Positions 1 to 7,937 are shown, numbered from the stretch's first letter. The stretch is 46,805 nucleotides of DNA from an uncultured Bacteroidota bacterium (GCA_937136025.1 CAKZOC010000266.1:1-46805); one strand, 5' to 3'. The notes: generated by a model from the letters alone, not told the origin. Numbers and translations are program-made.

Positions 1-1
1 G

Positions 2-337
2 CGCGCGTGTTCAGGAGGAAGAGGATTGAGCGGAAAGATTTTCCGAATTCCCGCGCCGTCGACCCTGCTCACCCGCCGTCCGGATCTGCAGTCCAGCTGG
101 CTACAGGTGCTGGGCGCGGATGCCCGCCTGGGGGTTGCGCATCGGCAACGTTTTCCGTCGTTTGCGCTGTCGGCGTCGCTCTCGGACGCCGAAGCGCCGT
201 TTAATGACCTGTTGAACGGTGGCCCGGTTGCCTGGTCATTGCTTGGGTCACTGGCGCAGCCCGTATTTCAGGGCGGGCGTCTGCGGGCGGCGGAGCGTCA
301 GGCGGCTGCCCGTCTGGACCAGGCCGGTCTGTTCTAA
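2..337 (+). CDS. Fragment of NodT/OprM-family outer membrane efflux channel, probably foreign
   Basis: The reading frame is open from the window edge and encodes about 110 residues resembling the middle of RND-type outer membrane efflux lipoproteins. It has the family blocks LLTRRPDLQ, ADARLGVAHRQRFPSFALS and PVFQGGRLRAAERQAAARLDQAGL. These proteins form the TolC-like exit duct of tripartite pumps. The frame stops at 337, just where the alpha-helical repeat should continue, so both ends are missing. Base composition is clearly more GC-rich than the following kilobases and the protein looks proteobacterial. The fragment meets a flavobacterial ABC permease gene at about 302-334. Family assignment is by recognition of motifs; the foreign origin is an inference. 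Confidence 0.6.
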   Translation, partial: RACSGGRGLSGKIFRIPAPSTLLTRRPDLQSSWLQVLGADARLGVAHRQRFPSFALSASLSDAEAPFNDLLNGGPVAWSLLGSLAQPVFQGGRLRAAERQAAARLDQAGLF

Positions 338-931
338 AGCTGAATAGGGAATCCATACTGCAGGAGCCACAGAAGTAGACACCACCGTATTTCCGGGAGC
401 CTCAATAAGACTACCCCCGATGGGGAAGACCGTGTTTCCTATTTTAATGGAATCCCCGGCCCGAAGGCCGAACTGCACCATCAGGGTCGCATCGACAAGG
501 GCGGAGATTTCTTGCTGATACACCTCAGCGGCTTTTGCAGGCTGGGTACTTAAAGCCCCATAAAAGGGATACGCACCTTCCATAGCCCGTACCCGGATTA
601 ACTTACTGCCTTGTTTCCCCGGGAAAAGCGCCATGGATACAAAACTCACCTCTTTGCTTTGCTCCCCCCCCAGGGAATCGATAATCTCTACCACACGAGG
701 CGTGGCGGGATGATCACTGTCGATCAGAAAATCGGCCCCCATAAGTTCCCGGGACTGCCCGGATATGGTTTCTTCCAGGGTCTTCCCAAAATTCTGAATA
801 CTGACCAGGGCGGCAATACCGAGGACAATGGCACTCATAAACAATGCCAGGCGCTTAAGACTGGCACGCCCATCTCTCCAGGCCATTCGGAATAACCACA
901 TGACACCCGCTTTCTGCTTTATAGTACTCAT
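302..931 (-). CDS. ABC transporter permease (YbbP-like, FtsX/MacB domain), truncated
   Basis: This is the N-terminal ~210 residues of a large ABC permease of the kind paired with YbbA. A first membrane helix lies near residues 27-47 and is followed by a MacB-type periplasmic region, ending at a block reading VWIPYSALEQTGLVQTGSR. Full-length relatives are around 800 residues, so most of the protein is absent. Downstream of about position 302 the frame continues to 248 but translates the antisense of the efflux-channel fragment, so that tail is not considered genuine. Its ATG overlaps the stop of the upstream ATPase gene by four bases (ATGA), showing translational coupling. The likely role is export or extraction of lipophilic substrates from the inner membrane. 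Confidence 0.75.
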
Positions 932-1617
932 AGATGAGTTACTCCTTCCGTTTTAAAGATTCGTCCGCCCTTAAGCTGCATCAATCCGTCACATCTTCGG
1001 GCCAGACTGAGATCGTGGGTCACGATAATAAGGGTTGTCCCCGCCTCTTTATTCAGATTAAAGAGCAATTCCACCACACGTTCCCCGGTTTCCTCATCGA
1101 GGTTTCCCGTGGGCTCATCTGCAAAGAGGATGTCCGGCCGGTTGGCAAAGGCCCGGGCCAAAGCGACGCGCTGCTGTTCTCCCCCCGACAGCTGACTTGG
1201 ATAATGATGGGTGCGGTCTCCCAAACCTACCTTTTCCAAAAGGGATCTCGCCGCCTCACGAGCCCCCTTGGCCCCCCTCAGTTCTAATGGCACACTGACA
1301 TTCTCCAGGGCGGAAAGGGTTGGTAATAATTGAAAATTCTGAAAAATAAACCCGACTTTTTCATTGCGCAAGAGCGCCCGGCCATCCTCATCCAGTTGGG
1401 CCAGATGCTGCCCGCACAATTCAACCCGGCCTGAATCCGGAGTATCCAGACCTGCGCAGAGCCCAAGTAAGGTGGTCTTTCCACTCCCTGAGGGTCCGAC
1501 AATCGCATAACTTGTGCCGGAGGGCACAGCAAAGGAGATATCATCCAACACCGTTAAGGTTTTGCCCCCACTGAGATAACTTTTTCCGAGCTGCTCAACG
1601 TTTAATATCTTTGACAT
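928..1617 (-). CDS. ABC transporter ATP-binding protein (YbbA/LolD type)
   Basis: This is a single ATPase domain of about 229 residues, energising the permease encoded immediately downstream. Visible motifs are Walker A (GPSGSGKTT), the signature LSGGEQQRVALARA, Walker B with its catalytic Glu (ILFADEPTGNLD) and the switch His (VTHD). The start is placed at the ATG at 1617 (MSKILNVEQLGKSY), which matches the usual length. Upstream in-frame ATGs at 1629 and 1680 would add an atypical extension, and the latter lies inside the divergent esterase gene. The divergent pairing with a TesA-like esterase matches the tesA/ybbA-ybbP order of Escherichia coli. The substrate is unknown. Confidence 0.88.
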   Translation of the reverse strand: MSKILNVEQLGKSYLSGGKTLTVLDDISFAVPSGTSYAIVGPSGSGKTTLLGLCAGLDTPDSGRVELCGQHLAQLDEDGRALLRNEKVGFIFQNFQLLPTLSALENVSVPLELRGAKGAREAARSLLEKVGLGDRTHHYPSQLSGGEQQRVALARAFANRPDILFADEPTGNLDEETGERVVELLFNLNKEAGTTLIIVTHDLSLARRCDGLMQLKGGRIFKTEGVTHL

Positions 1618-1669
1618 AGACTCAATCATCAGGTTTAAAGCCGGAAAAATTACACAATACAATCTAGAA

Positions 1670-2404
1670 ATGGAGAACAACAGCCCCCTCAGACTCTTAA
1701 AATTTAGTTATATTTTCTGTCTGATCTGCGTCTTTGGTTGCCGGGAGAGCCCTGCTTCAAACGCACAGAAGAACGCGGTTGTAACACCCGTTGAAGAGTC
1801 CGCTGCCTCTGCGGCGTCCGAAGTGACCCCTACAGGAACCATTCTGTTTTTCGGAGATTCGCTCACAGCAGGGCTCGGTCTGGATCCAAATCTGGCTTTC
1901 CCCGGCCTCTTGCAGCAGCGTCTCGATTCCCTTGGTTATTCCTACCAGGTAATCAATGCGGGCTTAAGCGGTGAAACGACCGCCAGTGGTAAGAATCGAC
2001 TGGGCTGGGTGCTGAACCAACCTGTGGATGTTTTTGTGCTTGAGTTGGGCGCCAACGATGGCCTCCGGGGTATTCCACTCACTGAGACCCGAAAAAATCT
2101 TAAAGCGATGATTGGACAGGTGCGGGAAAAGTACCCTGATGTTGTTATCGTGCTCGCCGGAATGCAGCTTCCCCCAAATATGGGGCCGGAGTACACAGAT
2201 GAATTCCGGAAGCTGTTTCCCCAGCTCGCTCAGTCCGAAGATGTCCTATTGATTCCTTTCTTACTGCGGGATGTAGGAGGAATTCCCGAGCTCAACCAGG
2301 AAGATGGTATTCATCCAACCGCAGCGGGTCATGCGATTGTGGCTGAAAATGTTTGGGCAGTCCTGCAAAAAGCAGTCCAGAGCCCGTCTCGTAAAGCGTC
2401 CTAG
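1670..2404 (+). CDS. tesA: TesA-like arylesterase / SGNH hydrolase, lipoprotein
   Basis: This 244-residue protein is a GDSL/SGNH esterase of the lysophospholipase L1 type, expected to hydrolyse acyl or aryl esters. An N-terminal hydrophobic stretch ends in VFGC, a lipoprotein-type cleavage site, so it is probably membrane-anchored outside the cytoplasm. Block I is FFGDSLTAGLGL (nucleophile Ser), block II NAGLSGETT, block III ELGANDG, and block V DGIHP supplies the Asp and His. The gene diverges from the ABC ATPase gene with only about 50 bp between starts, a context conserved from E. coli. Its last four bases overlap the end of a small convergent gene. The family call is firm; the physiological substrate is not known. 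Confidence 0.88.
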   Translation: MENNSPLRLLKFSYIFCLICVFGCRESPASNAQKNAVVTPVEESAASAASEVTPTGTILFFGDSLTAGLGLDPNLAFPGLLQQRLDSLGYSYQVINAGLSGETTASGKNRLGWVLNQPVDVFVLELGANDGLRGIPLTETRKNLKAMIGQVREKYPDVVIVLAGMQLPPNMGPEYTDEFRKLFPQLAQSEDVLLIPFLLRDVGGIPELNQEDGIHPTAAGHAIVAENVWAVLQKAVQSPSRKAS

Positions 2405-2637
2405 GCCATGGCCGGACGGCTGTGATACGTCGTAAATGATAATTCTCTCTTGACCCGTGTACGGGGCCGCCGATACAGGCGAGCCATTTGAAGAGATTCC
2501 GAATCTGATTTCTCCATAATTTTCCAAACGGGAACCATCTCCATGGTTTTGACCTCAACCTTGAGTTGTGGCGTCCGTTGTTGTGCCTGCATAGAGACGA
2601 AAAAAAAGAAGCTGAAAATGCAAATAAAAGTTCTCAC
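2401..2637 (-). CDS. Small secreted protein of unknown function
   Basis: This is a 78-residue reading frame with a convincing signal peptide: MRTF, a Phe-rich hydrophobic core, then a cleavage-like MQAQ motif at residues 16-19. The mature part is short, basic towards its end (RLYRRPRTRVKR) and has no recognisable domain. It is convergent with the TesA-like gene and overlaps its stop by four bases. It is separated from the M23-type gene upstream by about 180 bp that holds a stem-loop and no other gene. I do not recognise a family. The export signal and its consistent position at the end of a real gene favour a genuine gene over a chance frame. Confidence 0.5.
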   Translation of the reverse strand: MRTFICIFSFFFFVSMQAQQRTPQLKVEVKTMEMVPVWKIMEKSDSESLQMARLYRRPRTRVKRELSFTTYHSRPAMA

Positions 2638-2775
2638 AGAGTGCGTGCTTTATACTAGAACAACGCACAGGCATTGAGTTAACACGGATGTGAATCGTTC
2701 AAAAACGCTATTAAATCGGTAATCTGAAGCTGTCCCGATTAAGGGCTCGATAAAACCGTCCAGGCGTTTGGCCCT

Positions 2776-2818
2776 GCGCTCCCACTGATCCGGGAAATAT
2801 GCATTTCATCGGGAGCGC
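2776..2818 (-). other. Stem-loop just after the M23-type gene
   Basis: The arms GCGCTCCC (2776-2783) and GGGAGCGC (2811-2818) are a perfect 8-bp inverted repeat. The loop contains a second small hairpin, GAAAT-atgc-ATTTC. The right arm begins at the last base of the stop codon of the minus-strand M23-type gene. There is no T-tract, so it may be an mRNA 3' stabiliser or a weak terminator. Confidence 0.45.
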
Positions 2819-3465
2819 TACAGGCTGTAGTTCAAATACTCCAGGGGGTCAGGACAATTCTGCCGATAGAATTCCAGTTGCTCCCATGCGCAAACCCCTG
2901 GGTAATCGCCCCTGAAACCCTCCAAATTGCGAATCAACTGAAAATGTAAATGAGGGGCATACCCCCCATTTTCTTCTGGAGTCCCCAAACGGCCTATCGC
3001 CTGACCCATTTCAATTTTTTGTCCTTCATACAGTCCGCTCAGACTCCCGGCAGAAAGATGACCGTAAAGGGAATAGAGCGTCTCGTGGTGAACCTGGTGT
3101 TCCAAAAGAAGTACAGGGCCATAATCTCCCGGGGCGGTTCTGTTGGCCCAGCTGTGCACCTTTCCTTCCCATGGGGTATGCACCGAAGTTCCGGCAGGGG
3201 CCCAAAAGTCGATGCCCAGGTGATATTCGCGCTTTCCGGATTCCCCCGGGTTGAAGTGACCAAATCCGTCATATAAACCCCGCCTTTCCAGGTAGCCGCC
3301 AAAAGCCACCCGTTTTTTATGCTTGTCCAGAACGCGATCGAGATACGCCTGACAGGATTCCGCATTTCTTAAAGCGTCTCCTAATACTTCATTTGATATC
3401 GAAAGATCCACCCGGAGATACTGGTCTAAAGAGAACCCGGAGTTGAGAAGCAGATATGTTTTCAT
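2818..3465 (-). CDS. M23-family (lysostaphin-fold) metallopeptidase, apparently cytosolic
   Basis: The 215-residue protein carries a LytM/M23 fold. Zinc-site motifs are HLGIDFWAPAG (HxxxD), LYGHLS and HLHFQ, all in the C-terminal half. The start is placed at the ATG at 3465 (MKTYLLLNS), because the longer alternative at 3519 adds an extension with no clear function. No signal peptide or membrane helix follows this start, unlike most M23 peptidoglycan hydrolases. From memory, the sequence (DYGPVLLLEH, ENGGYAPHLHFQLI, CPDPLEYL) most resembles the M23 module found fused to class III aminotransferases and APH-like kinases. The substrate may therefore be a small molecule or cytosolic peptide rather than the wall. 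M23 fold is secure; location and role are inference. Confidence 0.78.
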   Translation of the reverse strand: MKTYLLLNSGFSLDQYLRVDLSISNEVLGDALRNAESCQAYLDRVLDKHKKRVAFGGYLERRGLYDGFGHFNPGESGKREYHLGIDFWAPAGTSVHTPWEGKVHSWANRTAPGDYGPVLLLEHQVHHETLYSLYGHLSAGSLSGLYEGQKIEMGQAIGRLGTPEENGGYAPHLHFQLIRNLEGFRGDYPGVCAWEQLEFYRQNCPDPLEYLNYSL

Positions 3466-3579
3466 TGAGAATGCTTTTTCGAGCGGGAAAAATACAAAAA
3501 CACCTTTCAGAATTAACAAATTTTAAAACATCCCATATCGCTTCCCTTTGTAATTTCGAACCTCCTAAGATTACATCCT

Positions 3580-4263
3580 ATGAAAAAAGCTTTTTACATT
3601 TTTGGAATCACTGTCCTCTTTACCGCTACTTTCTCCTGCCAGTCACAAGGTAAGAAGTCCGCACCCGCAGAGGTTCCCGAAATTGCCAGTCTTGAAACTC
3701 CAGGCGAACAGGACCTTTCCGCTTATGAAACCGCTTATTTTGCCAGTGGTTGTTTTTGGTGTGTGGAAGCTATTTTTGAAAGCGTAAAAGGGGTGGCCGA
3801 GGTCGTGTCCGGATACGCAGGAGGAACGGAAACCGACCCGACGTATGAACAGGTGAGTTACGGGCGAACGGGTCATGCGGAAGCCGTAGAGGTTTATTAC
3901 GATCCCGAGGTGATTAGTTATTTTCAACTGGTGCAGGTGTTTTTCGGCTCCCACGACCCCACTTCCCTAAACCGGCAGGGGCCAGACCGCGGCCCGCAAT
4001 ATCGGTCCATAGCCTTTTATAAAAACAAAACGGAACAGCAAACCATTCGGGCCTATATGGACGCTTTAGAGGAAAGCGGGGTCTACGATCAGCCCATAGT
4101 TACGGAAATTACCCCCTTCACAAAGTTCTATCCGGCCGAGGCGTATCACCAGGATTACGAAAAAAACAATCCTGACAACCCATATGTACAGAACGTTTCC
4201 ATTCCCCGTCTGAATCGGTTTAAAGCCAACTTTGCAGAATTCCTGAAAGAGGATGCCCACTGA
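3580..4263 (+). CDS. msrA: Peptide methionine sulfoxide reductase MsrA, lipoprotein
   Basis: MsrA reduces methionine-S-sulfoxide in oxidised proteins. The catalytic motif GCFWCVEAIFESVKGV is present around residues 57-72, and the family's SGYAGG, GHAEAVEV and YHQDY blocks follow. The N-terminus is a signal sequence ending in TFSC, so the mature enzyme is probably a lipoprotein acting outside the cytoplasm. About 50 linker residues precede the catalytic domain. Length (227 aa) fits a single MsrA domain with leader; no MsrB domain is fused. The gene stands alone and is followed by a stem-loop that separates it from the convergent sigma-factor operon. Confidence 0.95.
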   Translation: MKKAFYIFGITVLFTATFSCQSQGKKSAPAEVPEIASLETPGEQDLSAYETAYFASGCFWCVEAIFESVKGVAEVVSGYAGGTETDPTYEQVSYGRTGHAEAVEVYYDPEVISYFQLVQVFFGSHDPTSLNRQGPDRGPQYRSIAFYKNKTEQQTIRAYMDALEESGVYDQPIVTEITPFTKFYPAEAYHQDYEKNNPDNPYVQNVSIPRLNRFKANFAEFLKEDAH

Positions 4264-4291
4264 AGCCGGGGCACTGAGTTCCTCCCGGCTT
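4263..4291 (+). terminator. Stem-loop terminator after msrA
   Basis: AAGCCGGG (4263-4270) pairs with CCCGGCTT (4284-4291) around a 13-nt loop, followed by a short TT. It lies between two convergent genes and could serve both strands. The T-tract is weak. Confidence 0.5.
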
Positions 4292-4326
4292 TAGAGTATC
4301 ATGCTTTGAAACCCCCGCGCCCCAGC

Positions 4327-5829
4327 CTAATCGTTCAGGGTAACATCGCTGTACGCCGTATTGATGACAATAGATCTGCCACTCCCTTTTTGCTGGCTGA
4401 AGCCCGTACGGACGACCGATCCCTCCCCTTTCGGGTTATCCCACCGGATAAAATCCGGAGCCAGGACTTCCGAGCGATTGTTCCTCAATTCAATATCATA
4501 AGCACTCCGGGGCAGGTTGAAGCGAAGCTCCCCGTATTCGACTGAGACATTCATATCCTTAAAGTCCTCTGAAACCGACCCTATGACCAAAACCCCCATT
4601 TTGGAATCGATAGAAGCCTCCCGGATCAACCGGTCTATAGTGACAACAGAAGAGCGGGAAACCATATTCAATTGATCGACTTCGCTCAACTTCACACCAT
4701 CGGAATACTCGGTCTGCAAACTGCCACTATTCCACCGTTTAATGGTAACCGGCGAATACCGCACTTCAATATTGGTTTCCGTTCCATTTATGTTATTGGC
4801 AAGCAAACTGGAATAAGACAGGCTTGCCCGGGTATTTAAGGCATTATCAGCCAATTTCACCTCTCCGTACCGCACATTCATATCGAGGCGTGCTCCTTTG
4901 GGCATCTTGATTTTAATGGTCTTTTTGATCGAAAATTTCTGGTTTCCCGAAGCCCCGCGGACATAAAAGACTTTAGGATTTCGATATACGTCACGCGCCT
5001 CCATCTGAGCAGCACGCGCCTGCTCCCGGGCCTCCATCATCTGTTCCCGTGCAGCCTCCTGTTGTTCGCGCATTGCTTCGCGCTGCTCCTGCATCTCGGC
5101 ACGTTGCTCCTCCATCTGGGCGCGCTGGCGCTCTCGGTCCTCCTGCATGGCTTCCCGGGCGGCTTCACGAGCCTCTATTCGGGCACCCATTTCCATAGCC
5201 CTGGATTCCATCTCCTTTCCCCAGGCCTCAAACTCCTCCTGGTATTCTTCATCAAATTCCTTTTCAAACTGTTTTTGCCACTTCTTCATATATTTTTCAC
5301 CGTCCTTTTTGTACGCCTCATAATCAAAATTGGCGTTGGGTATAGGGGGCATTGGCGGCATATCTACCAATTCGGGAATAGAGGCTATGATGTCCGCCAC
5401 CATCGGTGCGATCTCCGGCATCTCCGGCATGTCAGGAAGTTCCGGCATTTCGAAGTGAAAGTCCAAATCTCCGTATTCCATACCCGAAGGGGCATATACC
5501 CAACTATTCCCTTTTCCGCGTCCTCCCGAACGCACGGACACTTTGGAACTATTGCCCAGGATCTCCACTACGGGCCGATCAAAATAGGCGTTGGCTTCCT
5601 CGGCCGTCGCCCCTTCAAGGGTGACAATCGCCTCTACTTCCACTTCGTTTTTGGACCAGGTTTCGAATTCGATGTCGGCGTAGCTTGTATTTACTTCCAC
5701 AACCACGTCCGGCCCCACTTTAAATTCCTCCCTGTAGGTCCTGGTTTCCTGTGACGCCAGATGGCATCCTGTGATAAGAAACACAGGTAGCAGGAATCCC
5801 CTAAATACTATTTGAATGTACTGTTTCAT
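4327..5829 (-). CDS. DUF4097-like adhesin-type lipoprotein with coiled-coil insert
   Basis: This 500-residue exported protein is the last gene of a sigma/anti-sigma operon. The leader ends in ITGC (Cys22), a lipobox. Residues ~35-100 are beta-rich and resemble the start of DUF4097-type beta-solenoid proteins. Residues ~127-165 are rich in Pro, Met and Glu (MPELPDMPEMPEI). Residues ~170-280 form a highly charged Arg/Glu/Gln/Met coiled coil. Residues ~298-500 return to repeating short beta strands (YGEVKL, YSSLL, YSPVTI, YGELRF, YSDVTL). It overlaps the anti-sigma gene by 29 bp, indicating coupling. It may be an envelope sensor or scaffold controlled by the sigma factor, but no function is established. 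Confidence 0.75.
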   Translation of the reverse strand: MKQYIQIVFRGFLLPVFLITGCHLASQETRTYREEFKVGPDVVVEVNTSYADIEFETWSKNEVEVEAIVTLEGATAEEANAYFDRPVVEILGNSSKVSVRSGGRGKGNSWVYAPSGMEYGDLDFHFEMPELPDMPEMPEIAPMVADIIASIPELVDMPPMPPIPNANFDYEAYKKDGEKYMKKWQKQFEKEFDEEYQEEFEAWGKEMESRAMEMGARIEAREAAREAMQEDRERQRAQMEEQRAEMQEQREAMREQQEAAREQMMEAREQARAAQMEARDVYRNPKVFYVRGASGNQKFSIKKTIKIKMPKGARLDMNVRYGEVKLADNALNTRASLSYSSLLANNINGTETNIEVRYSPVTIKRWNSGSLQTEYSDGVKLSEVDQLNMVSRSSVVTIDRLIREASIDSKMGVLVIGSVSEDFKDMNVSVEYGELRFNLPRSAYDIELRNNRSEVLAPDFIRWDNPKGEGSVVRTGFSQQKGSGRSIVINTAYSDVTLND

Positions 5830-6391
5830 TTTTTGATGATTTTAATTCGATTAACTTCTCTTTCAACTTCAACATTAATTGCAACCGGTACTGCAAGTTT
5901 TTGATCATTGCCCCTATCGTTTGTTCATTTGGGCCAATGCGATTCAACTCTTCACTGAGTTGTTGATATTCTGTATTGAGTTCGCCCAGCCGCAGGATAA
6001 ACTCATTAGCCAGTTCCCTGTTGTCTTCGGAAATATCCAGACTGGCGAGTTCCAGGTTGATGCTGGCTGTATAATAATTCTCCAGTTTCTCTAAATCGGG
6101 AGAGAGATCTCCCAGCGAGATACCCCCGGTGGTTGTCACCGTATCCGAAGCTTGTTCCACCAGAGCCTCTCCGGGCGTTTCAGTGAATGTGCTGGTTCCA
6201 TTTTGCAGCCATAGGGTCAAGCCCAGAAGGGCGATCAGGGAAGCAGCCAATCCTATCCACAGATACGATCTGCTTTTACCCGTACGGCGGGAGATATCTA
6301 ATCGCTTTTCAAAACGAGCCTCATGACCTGCGGGCATTGTAAGCTCCTTCTCTCGTTCTTCTTTGAATAATTCTCTAAGATCCTGCGACAT
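5801..6391 (-). CDS. Putative membrane-bound anti-sigma factor
   Basis: The protein has 196 residues. It starts with a charged cytosolic segment (LRELFKEEREKEL, HEARFEKRL), has one membrane helix at residues ~43-63, and ends in a Leu/Glu-rich helical domain outside the membrane. This layout is typical of single-pass proteins encoded directly after ECF sigma genes in Flavobacteria. No zinc-binding HxxxCxxC motif is present, so it is not a ZAS-type anti-sigma factor. It overlaps the sigma gene by 17 bp and the downstream adhesin-like gene by 29 bp. Anti-sigma function is inferred from topology and position. Confidence 0.65.
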   Translation of the reverse strand: MSQDLRELFKEEREKELTMPAGHEARFEKRLDISRRTGKSRSYLWIGLAASLIALLGLTLWLQNGTSTFTETPGEALVEQASDTVTTTGGISLGDLSPDLEKLENYYTASINLELASLDISEDNRELANEFILRLGELNTEYQQLSEELNRIGPNEQTIGAMIKNLQYRLQLMLKLKEKLIELKSSKNETVHSNSI

Positions 6392-6947
6392 AACTTTTGT
6401 TTTTTAAGAGTTCCCTCAGGTAGGTTTTACCACGCATCAATCGGGAGCGGGACGTGGTCTGTTTAAAACCCAGTATTTCTGAAATCTCAGCGTGATCGTA
6501 TCCTTCGACCAGATACAGCTGCACCACATAACGATACTTATCCGGAAGCGATTCAATGGCCGATTTCACTTCCTCCACCTGTACTTCCCGGTCTACGGTC
6601 CAGTCCGGCTCCTCCGAAAGGGTCAGCCGGTGTTCTTCAAGCTCCACAAAATGCTGCCTGCGCGCCTTCAAAAAATCAATACTCCCATTCACTACAATCC
6701 GTTTCAGCCAGGCCCCGAAGGTGACATTCCCCTGAAACTGATCTATTTTACGAAAGGCCCGAATAAAGGCTTCCTGGGTGATATCTTCCGCGTCTGCTGA
6801 ATTTTTTACAAACCGCATGGCCACGCAATACATGCCATGGGCGTATTTCTTGTAAAGCGCCAGTTGTGCTTTGCGATTGTTCTTCCGGCATTGCGCAACC
6901 AGATCGGAGGATATCAGTTCCCGGGTTTCCAGAGTTTTTGTCTTTAG
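6375..6947 (-). CDS. ECF-type RNA polymerase sigma factor, start unresolved
   Basis: This is a sigma-70 family extracytoplasmic-function regulator. Region 2 (AQLALYKKYAHGMYCVAMRF, then DAEDITQEAFIRAFRKIDQFQG) and region 4 (IESLPDKYRYVVQLYLVEGYDHAEISEILGF followed by SRSRLMRGKTYLRE) are both visible. Recognisable family sequence extends upstream of the first in-frame Met at 6833 as far as about 6930, but no ATG, GTG or TTG occurs in that frame before a stop at 6948-6950. A GTG at 6954 in the next frame (MVTKDK) would join perfectly if one A of a five-A run (plus-strand T's at 6935-6939) were removed. The coordinates give the open frame rather than a proven start. Two downstream genes overlap it, forming one operon. 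Confidence 0.85.
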   Translation of the reverse strand, partial: LKTKTLETRELISSDLVAQCRKNNRKAQLALYKKYAHGMYCVAMRFVKNSADAEDITQEAFIRAFRKIDQFQGNVTFGAWLKRIVVNGSIDFLKARRQHFVELEEHRLTLSEEPDWTVDREVQVEEVKSAIESLPDKYRYVVQLYLVEGYDHAEISEILGFKQTTSRSRLMRGKTYLRELLKNKSYVAGS

Positions 6948-7025
6948 TTACCACTCATATAGACGAGTGAAGAAATGCAGTGTTGCAAAAAAGGCTACTT
7001 TTAGAGTATCTTTTTTTATTTCCCT

Positions 7026-7937
7026 TTGAAGCAAGTTACTGTAAAAAACAAGCATCTCTCTCTGGTAGTACTGGAATACGGGGCGATCATCCGGAAACTA
7101 AAATTCCGCACCCGTGCGAATTCCTGGACCGATGTAAATGTGTCTCTGGAGTCGCCACAAGACTATCTGAACGATACTTTGGCCATTGGGGCCTGTGTAG
7201 GGCGGTACGCAGGAAGGCTCTCCGGAGGGAACCTGGAACTGGATGGAAAATATTATCCCCTTACCCATACCGAAGGGATCACCCTTCACGGGGGTGATCG
7301 CGGTTTCTCCAGGCAGTACTGGAACCTTCAGAGTGCAACGGAAAGCCCTGAAAAGTCGGAAGTGACCCTTACATACAGGAGCGGTCACCTGGAAGAAGGA
7401 TTTCCCGGGATACTGGATGTGACGGTCACCTACACGCTTTTAGGAAATGCGCTTATCATCCGGCACGAAGCCACAACGGACAGACCCACAGTTGTGAATC
7501 TGACCAACCACACCTATTTTAAAATAGATTCGCAGCCCCTGATCTCGCACTATCAATTGCAGATCAATGCGCTCAACAGAGCAGAAACCAACTCCAGGCG
7601 CCTGCCCACCGGCCAGCTTCTCGAGGTAGCGAGCACAGCCTATGATTTTCTGGAGGAGCGCCGATTGGGGGATTTCAAAATGGACACGCCCTTCTTACTG
7701 GATTCAAATCGCGATTTTGCAGCTCGACTGACCTCAGCGGTCTCGGGAATTCGCCTTACGGTACACACAAACCAACCCGGTTTAGTGGTCTATACTCCTG
7801 AAGGTTTTGCAGGCATCTGTTTTGAGACTCAGAATTTACCCGACGCTCCCCGCTTTGACCATTTTCCGGATGCGCGCTTAAATCCCGGGGAAACCTATGT
7901 AAACGAATCCCACTTTGTCTTCGAGTCGCTCCGATAA
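7026..7937 (+). CDS. galM: Aldose 1-epimerase (galactose mutarotase)
   Basis: GalM interconverts alpha- and beta-anomers of aldoses such as galactose and glucose. Conserved blocks are GACVGRYAGRLSGG, HTEGITLHGGDRGFS (first active-site His), VVNLTNHTYFKI (second His) and GICFETQNLPDAP (catalytic Glu), over 303 residues of standard length. The start is a TTG at 7026. The frame is closed by a stop at 7002-7004 and holds no ATG before it, so an alternative initiation codon is needed. It is divergent from the sigma operon, with about 75 bp between them, and no sugar-catabolic partner gene is adjacent. Confidence 0.92.
   Translation: MKQVTVKNKHLSLVVLEYGAIIRKLKFRTRANSWTDVNVSLESPQDYLNDTLAIGACVGRYAGRLSGGNLELDGKYYPLTHTEGITLHGGDRGFSRQYWNLQSATESPEKSEVTLTYRSGHLEEGFPGILDVTVTYTLLGNALIIRHEATTDRPTVVNLTNHTYFKIDSQPLISHYQLQINALNRAETNSRRLPTGQLLEVASTAYDFLEERRLGDFKMDTPFLLDSNRDFAARLTSAVSGIRLTVHTNQPGLVVYTPEGFAGICFETQNLPDAPRFDHFPDARLNPGETYVNESHFVFESLR

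Noticed and set aside
248..301. C-terminal tail of the permease frame
   Set aside because: It translates the antisense of the efflux-channel fragment and does not resemble an ABC permease.
2674..2690. GCATTGAGTTAA shared with position ~43380
   Set aside because: A 12-base match is expected by chance many times in 47 kb, and the flanks differ.
5062..5754. Long plus-strand open frame, rich in His, Leu and Phe
   Set aside because: It is the antisense of the coiled-coil and Met/Pro-rich region of the adhesin-like gene. Its unusual composition is explained by that, and it has no family resemblance.
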